Positions 5,982 to 9,615 of a DNA stretch of 9,615 nt are shown here, in pieces; position 1 is the first letter of the stretch, and every line of letters starts with the position of its first letter. The notes under the pieces are model-generated. The model was not told the DNA's origin and made no database searches. It saw only the letters and a program-made list of their open reading frames with translations. The position numbers and the translations under genes were made by a program. The DNA comes from an uncultured Eubacteriales bacterium (GTDB taxonomy: Bacteria > Bacillota > Clostridia > Oscillospirales > Acutalibacteraceae). The stretch is from positions 1-9,615 of the forward strand of contig CAKTTT010000086.1 in assembly GCA_934615635.1 (NCBI GenBank), in the 5' to 3' direction.

Positions 5982-7301
5982 ATGTTTGCGAGAAAGGCAA
6001 GTGGAAGAGGGCTTTTCGCCAGAGGCTTATCCCTGACGGCGGCAGTCCTGATGCTGGGCACTCTGGCGGCCTGCAGCGGCGGCGGAGAACCCTCCAGCAC
6101 AACTTCAGGAACCAATCCGAGTTCCCAGTACGGCGAGATCGAACTGCCTGACATGAACGTCACCAATTCCAAGCTGCGGATGCTGCAGCCGGACGAAACC
6201 CTGGTGAATCCGGCGAAGGAATATCTGGAGGGCAAGTACGGCATAACGGAGGTGGAACCCGTTTATGTGCCGCCGGAGGAAGTACAGACCAAGCTGGTCA
6301 ACTCCCTCATGTCCAATGATTATTTCGACCTGTATTTTTCCGCTTTTTCCCCGGCGCTGATCCTGGGCGGCTATGTGGAGCCGTTCGAGATCGACATGGA
6401 TAACGCCTTGTGGGCGGATGTCCGGGATGAAAACGAGCAGTTCATGTGGAAGGGCGAGCGGTATCATGTTGTGCCGTCCTTCAAGTACTACAACATGGTG
6501 TACTACAACAAGTCGATGTTCGATGAGGCGGGGGAGACTTACCCCACCGAGCTGTTCGACAAGGGCGAGTGGGACTGGAACAAGATGCTGGAGCTGGCGG
6601 AAACCCTGACCATCGACAGCAACCGGGACGGCACGCCGGAGCAGTATGGTCTGGGCTTTGACGAGCCGGAGCACCTTCTGTACACCACGGGTAAGCATTT
6701 TTATACCTTTATGCCCGACGGAACGCTGCGCAACAACATCCAGAGCCCGGAAGTGGCCCGGGCGGTAGCGTTCAACGTTAAGCTGCTGCAGAGCAAAACC
6801 CTGGTGCCTTCCGCCGCCCGCCAGACCTTCGGCGAGGGCAGTGTGGCGATGTGTATCGGCCATCTGTGGTATGCCAGCGGCTACGGCAAGCTGGTGCGCA
6901 ACGATGAAATCGGCGTGGCGCCTCTGCCCAGGGATCCCGATGCCGACGATTACTACACCGAGCTGGAAGGCGACGGTATCTACATCCCGAAAAACGCCCC
7001 CAACAAGGAAGGCGCCGTGGCGGCTATGCACGCTTTCCGTTACACCATGCTCTCCAAGAAATATAGGGAGTCCATGCTGGAGAGGGATATCGAAAAGGGC
7101 ACTTGGAGCGAGGAACTGCAGAAGCAGATGGAAAAAAGCATGACCCTCAAGGGTGTGCTGCGCAACTGGGGCACGATCGATATTACGGACCACTGGGGCG
7201 ATCTCTGGTCCCGTCCCAACAGCGGCGAGCCCTGGGAGACCATTGCGGCTGAACTGGCGCCCGTCATCGATGCGAGAATCAAGGAACTGTATGGTAATTA
7301 A
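5982..7301 (+). CDS. SBP4: lipoprotein sugar-binding protein with an altered putative pocket
   Basis: Fourth family-1 binding lipoprotein, 439 aa. The start is ATG 5982 (MFARKASGRG), 9 nt after GGAGGA (5967-5972). The in-frame ATG at 5952 overlaps the SBP3 stop but lacks a ribosome site and adds a polar leader. The signal peptide ends in LAAC with Cys31, then a Ser/Thr/Gly tether to about residue 50. Landmarks are VYYNKSMFDEAGE (173-185), the EF-hand-like DSNRDGTPEQYG (212-223), MPDGTLRNNIQSPEVARAV (244-262) and GEPWETIAAEL (415-425). Several positions invariant or nearly so in SBP1-3 are changed: IYWDD/LYWDD becomes LYFSA (117-121), NGxRYYxVPGF becomes KGERYHVVPSF (157-167), GHRW becomes GHLW (293-296), and GGG becomes GDG (330-332). 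If these line the sugar pocket, SBP4 may bind something different. It is followed after 28 bp by the NPCBM genes. Confidence 0.93.
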   Translation: MFARKASGRGLFARGLSLTAAVLMLGTLAACSGGGEPSSTTSGTNPSSQYGEIELPDMNVTNSKLRMLQPDETLVNPAKEYLEGKYGITEVEPVYVPPEEVQTKLVNSLMSNDYFDLYFSAFSPALILGGYVEPFEIDMDNALWADVRDENEQFMWKGERYHVVPSFKYYNMVYYNKSMFDEAGETYPTELFDKGEWDWNKMLELAETLTIDSNRDGTPEQYGLGFDEPEHLLYTTGKHFYTFMPDGTLRNNIQSPEVARAVAFNVKLLQSKTLVPSAARQTFGEGSVAMCIGHLWYASGYGKLVRNDEIGVAPLPRDPDADDYYTELEGDGIYIPKNAPNKEGAVAAMHAFRYTMLSKKYRESMLERDIEKGTWSEELQKQMEKSMTLKGVLRNWGTIDITDHWGDLWSRPNSGEPWETIAAELAPVIDARIKELYGN

Positions 7302-7320
7302 GTAACGAGAAAACGGAGGA

Positions 7321-7487
7321 GGATCATTCATGAACCGGCTGAAATCCTTTCTGGCTTGCGTTTTAACCCTTTTCCTGATTGGCATGACAAGTATGTCCGC
7401 CCTGGCGGAAGGCGAAGCGAAAACCGAGGTTTTAGACAATGGGGGAGATGGCATCTTCCTGTCTGATATCGAATGGAAGAGCTGGTA
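7321..7487 (+). repeat. 5' repeat shared by the two NPCBM genes (copy 1)
   Basis: This 167-bp stretch covers the last bases before the start, the signal peptide and the first strand of domain 1. It matches 8669-8835 without gaps; I count 16 mismatches, about 90% identity. It includes the ribosome-site tail GGATCATTC and exact runs of 26 and 29 bp. It shows that the NPCBM genes arose by tandem duplication including the translation start region. Confidence 0.85.
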
Positions 7488-8649
7488 TATGTTTGAATCC
7501 TCCTCCGAAGATAGTTCTCCGAAATATCAGCCCACCAGGGATATCCAGGAGAACGAGATGCTGATCACGATCGGGGGGATCACCTATCTCAAGGGCCTGC
7601 GGTACCATCCGGATTGGCCCCAGGAGGGGGGAGAAATCCCGGTCGGCTATGGGGATATCGTTTATGATATCGGCTCCTATGGCTGCACCCGGTTCTATTC
7701 CGTGGTCGGCAAAGACAGCGTTGGCGCCGGCGGCTCCAAAGGAATTCAGTTCCAGCTCATTGGCGACGGCAAGGTTCTGGCGGAAAGCGAAGTGCTGTTT
7801 CAGTTAGATTACCAGGTATTTGATGTGGACATCACCGGTGTGCAGGAGCTGACCCTGCGCTGCCTGGGTACGGAAGCAGGTATATCCAACGCCTCCTGCG
7901 CGTGGGGCAATACGCAGATTTATAAGAATAAGCCCTCCGTGCCGAAGGCTACGGAGGAAGCGGTGGAGGACGGCGTGTATCTGTCCGACATCGACTGGGC
8001 GAGCTGGTCCATGTTTGAATCCAAGTCCACCGATGCGACCCCTAAGTATCAGCCCACCAAGGATATTCAGGAAGACGGCAATCCCATCGTCATCGGCGGC
8101 GTGCACTATCCGAAGGGCCTGCGGTATCATCCCGATCAGCCCGGCGAGGACGGCCAGGGCATCGCGGACATCACCTACGACCTGACCACCTACAACTACA
8201 CCCGGTTCGACGCCATTGTGGGTAAGGACAGCGTGGGAGCCGGCGGCGACCGTACGACGAAGATCAAGTTCCAGGTGCTGGGCGACAATGGGGAAGTGCT
8301 GGCGGAATCCCCCGAGCTGACCAACGCGCAGGCGTATGCGTTCAGCAAGGTGGACATCGAGGGCGTGAACACGCTGACGCTGCGGTGCCTCTCGGTGGAC
8401 GATATCCGGGACGATTCCTGTGCGTGGGGCAACGCCAAAATGTACAAGACCAGCGACACCCCGAAGGATCCCGTCAACAGCGGAGATGCTTCTAACACGG
8501 ATTCCAAAACGGATTCCAAGACCAGCAGCGACGGGACGAAAGACGAGGGCGGCATTCAGCCCTGGGTGATCGTTGTGATCGTCGTGGCGGTTGTGGCTGT
8601 GGTGGCCGTCGTGGTGTTCGTGGTTGTCAAGAAGAAGGGCGCGAAATAA
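7330..8649 (+). CDS. Membrane-anchored surface protein with two NPCBM (CBM51-like) domains
   Basis: Likely type I surface protein of 439 aa that binds carbohydrate outside the cell; no catalytic domain is present. The start is ATG 7330, 7 nt after GGAGGAGG (7315-7322). The signal peptide is about residues 1-26, with cleavage after ALA. Domain 1 is about 41-199 and domain 2 about 215-373. Each has the NPCBM pattern: (I/V)xLSDI(E/D)W at the start, GGxxYxKGLRYHP, YDL/YDI, VGKDSVGAGG, FQxxGDxxxVLAES, V(D/E)GVxxLTLRCL and CAWGN near the end. A Ser/Thr/Asp/Lys linker (374-408) leads to a Val/Ala-rich helix (411-433) and a KKKGAK tail that should stay in the cytoplasm. There is no LPXTG motif, so anchoring would be by the helix, not sortase. 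Position behind four binding lipoproteins suggests glycan capture for the importer. CBM51 modules usually decorate glycosidases, so a stand-alone tandem is notable. The ligand is unproven. Confidence 0.85.
   Translation: MNRLKSFLACVLTLFLIGMTSMSALAEGEAKTEVLDNGGDGIFLSDIEWKSWYMFESSSEDSSPKYQPTRDIQENEMLITIGGITYLKGLRYHPDWPQEGGEIPVGYGDIVYDIGSYGCTRFYSVVGKDSVGAGGSKGIQFQLIGDGKVLAESEVLFQLDYQVFDVDITGVQELTLRCLGTEAGISNASCAWGNTQIYKNKPSVPKATEEAVEDGVYLSDIDWASWSMFESKSTDATPKYQPTKDIQEDGNPIVIGGVHYPKGLRYHPDQPGEDGQGIADITYDLTTYNYTRFDAIVGKDSVGAGGDRTTKIKFQVLGDNGEVLAESPELTNAQAYAFSKVDIEGVNTLTLRCLSVDDIRDDSCAWGNAKMYKTSDTPKDPVNSGDASNTDSKTDSKTSSDGTKDEGGIQPWVIVVIVVAVVAVVAVVVFVVVKKKGAK
7924..8273 (+). repeat. 350-bp block identical to 9266-9615 (domain 2 of the NPCBM genes)
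   Basis: Comparing the two NPCBM genes base by base at an offset of 1342, I find no mismatch over this block. It begins at the AAG codon ending domain 1 and covers the linker and most of domain 2. The match is cut only by the right edge of the window, so the true length is unknown. The preceding roughly 440 bp (domain 1) are clearly diverged and contain indels. Confidence 0.95.
8497..8520 (+). repeat. Two tandem 12-nt units in the NPCBM linker
   Basis: ACGGATTCCAAA (8497-8508) is followed directly by ACGGATTCCAAG (8509-8520), encoding TDSK twice. It lies in the flexible linker between domain 2 and the membrane helix, where slippage could change the spacer length without harming the fold. Confidence 0.8.
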
Positions 8650-8668
8650 CACCAACAAAAACAGAGGG

Positions 8669-8835
8669 GGATCATTCATGAACCGGCTGAAGTCCTTTTT
8701 GGCGTGCGTTTTAACTCTTTCCATGATTGGCATGACAAGTATGTCCGCCTTGGCGGAAGGCGAAGCGAAAACCGAGGTTCTGGATAACGGAGGAGACGGC
8801 ATCTTCCTGTCCGATATCGAATGGGAAAGCTGGTA
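8669..8835 (+). repeat. 5' repeat shared by the two NPCBM genes (copy 2)
   Basis: Gap-free counterpart of 7321-7487. Most differences are silent, which points to purifying selection on the signal peptide and the first domain strand. Two clustered substitutions change the signal peptide core from FL to SM. Confidence 0.85.
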
Positions 8836-9615
8836 CTTGATCGATTCCAATTCCACTGAGGCTAATCCGAAGTATCATCCGGGCAGAGATGTGCAGTCAA
8901 ACGAGGCCTTGATTAAGGTTGCGGGTATCACCTATCTTAAGGGACTGCAAACCCACCCCGACTGGCCGAAGGAGGGGGAAGAAGAAGGCGTAGCGGATAT
9001 TGTTTATGATATCAGCTCCTATGGCTGCACCAAGTTTTATTCCGTGGTGGGCAAGGACAGCGTCGGCGCGTGCGCCCACAACATCCGGTTCCAGGTCATC
9101 GGAGATGAAAAGGTGCTGGCGGAAACCCCGATCCTTGGGCCGATGGAGTCCTACACATTTGAAGGTGTGGACATCACCGGCGTGAAGAAGCTGACCCTGC
9201 GGGCCCTGTCTGCGGACGACGGGATTACCGACGATGCCTGTGCGTGGGCCAACGCACAGATCTACAAGAATAAGCCCTCCGTGCCGAAGGCTACGGAGGA
9301 AGCGGTGGAGGACGGCGTGTATCTGTCCGACATCGACTGGGCGAGCTGGTCCATGTTTGAATCCAAGTCCACCGATGCGACCCCTAAGTATCAGCCCACC
9401 AAGGATATTCAGGAAGACGGCAATCCCATCGTCATCGGCGGCGTGCACTATCCGAAGGGCCTGCGGTATCATCCCGATCAGCCCGGCGAGGACGGCCAGG
9501 GCATCGCGGACATCACCTACGACCTGACCACCTACAACTACACCCGGTTCGACGCCATTGTGGGTAAGGACAGCGTGGGAGCCGGCGGCGACCGTACGAC
9601 GAAGATCAAGTTCCA
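8678..9615 (+). CDS. Second NPCBM (CBM51-like) surface protein (3' partial)
   Basis: Tandem paralogue of the preceding gene. The frame is open from ATG 8678 to the right edge: 312 complete codons and two further bases, no stop. A GAGGGGG ribosome site (8664-8670) lies 7 nt ahead. The signal peptide (about 1-26) is nearly the same as in its neighbour. Domain 1 (about 41-197) keeps LSDIEW, GITYLKGL, the VGKDSVGA core and CAWAN. It is diverged elsewhere: GLQTHPDWP for GLRYHPDWP, KEGEEEGVAD in the variable loop, VGACAHN for VGAGGSK, and LRALS for LRCLG. From residue 197 on, linker and domain 2 are identical to the neighbour in DNA. By analogy it probably ends in a linker and membrane helix beyond the window (inference). 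A divergent domain 1 joined to a fixed domain 2 suggests two related but different binding specificities. Confidence 0.85.
   Translation, partial: MNRLKSFLACVLTLSMIGMTSMSALAEGEAKTEVLDNGGDGIFLSDIEWESWYLIDSNSTEANPKYHPGRDVQSNEALIKVAGITYLKGLQTHPDWPKEGEEEGVADIVYDISSYGCTKFYSVVGKDSVGACAHNIRFQVIGDEKVLAETPILGPMESYTFEGVDITGVKKLTLRALSADDGITDDACAWANAQIYKNKPSVPKATEEAVEDGVYLSDIDWASWSMFESKSTDATPKYQPTKDIQEDGNPIVIGGVHYPKGLRYHPDQPGEDGQGIADITYDLTTYNYTRFDAIVGKDSVGAGGDRTTKIKF
9266..9615 (+). repeat. 350-bp block identical to 7924-8273 (partner copy, open at right edge)
   Basis: Second copy of the identical NPCBM domain-2 block. It is in frame with the same codon phase as copy 1. Because the window ends inside it, an assembly break at a repeat is a live possibility and the join at the right edge deserves caution. 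Confidence 0.95.

Noticed and set aside
1716..8856. Long antisense open frames (for example 1716-2954, 4627-6102, 6105-7454, 7804-8856 on the - strand)
   Set aside because: They mirror the sense genes, arise from strong GC bias at third codon positions, have low-complexity His/Arg/Gly-rich translations, and recur at equivalent places in each paralogue because the sense genes are homologous.
1..9615. CRISPR arrays, tRNA or rRNA genes, insertion sequences, toxin-antitoxin or phage genes
   Set aside because: I looked for spaced direct repeats, cloverleaf-like sequence, transposase motifs and terminal repeats and saw none; the repeats present are explained by gene duplication.

Overview
The window looks like part of a single, co-directional Gram-positive carbohydrate-uptake operon. 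It most likely comes from a gut-type Clostridia/Firmicutes genome of middling to high GC. The reasons are strong GGAGG-type ribosome binding sites, lipoprotein signal peptides on all the solute-binding proteins, a C-terminal transmembrane anchor on the surface proteins, and no sign of outer-membrane components. This placement is inferred from style, not from a marker gene. All eight genes read on the + strand. Gaps between them are 21 to 90 bp, and no intrinsic terminator was seen.

Layout: (i) 2-1795 holds the two membrane permeases of a family-1 (MalF/MalG-like) sugar ABC importer; the first is cut by the left edge. (ii) 1796-1880 carries a perfect 12-bp inverted repeat with a 21-nt loop. 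(iii) 1881-7301 holds four consecutive paralogous lipoprotein solute-binding proteins (SBP1-4, 434-444 aa). A second hairpin of the same design lies in the SBP1-SBP2 gap. (iv) 7330-9615 holds two tandem paralogous surface proteins built from NPCBM/CBM51-type carbohydrate-binding domains. The first is complete: signal peptide, two NPCBM domains, Ser/Thr/Asp/Lys linker, transmembrane helix, KKKGAK tail. The second runs off the right edge.

Working model (inference): the membrane-anchored NPCBM proteins and the four lipoproteins together capture a glycan or oligosaccharide at the cell surface and deliver it to one permease pair. An ATPase encoded elsewhere, of the shared MsmX/MsmK kind, would power it. 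No ATPase, glycoside hydrolase or regulator is visible here. The ligand is unknown. CBM51 relatives bind galactose or blood-group glycans, but nothing here proves that specificity.

Most notable signals: the four-SBP-to-one-permease stoichiometry; binding-module-only membrane proteins inside a transporter operon; a 350-bp block that is identical between the two NPCBM genes while their first domains have diverged; mosaic identity between SBP2 and SBP3; and two intergenic hairpins with unrelated stems but similar loops.
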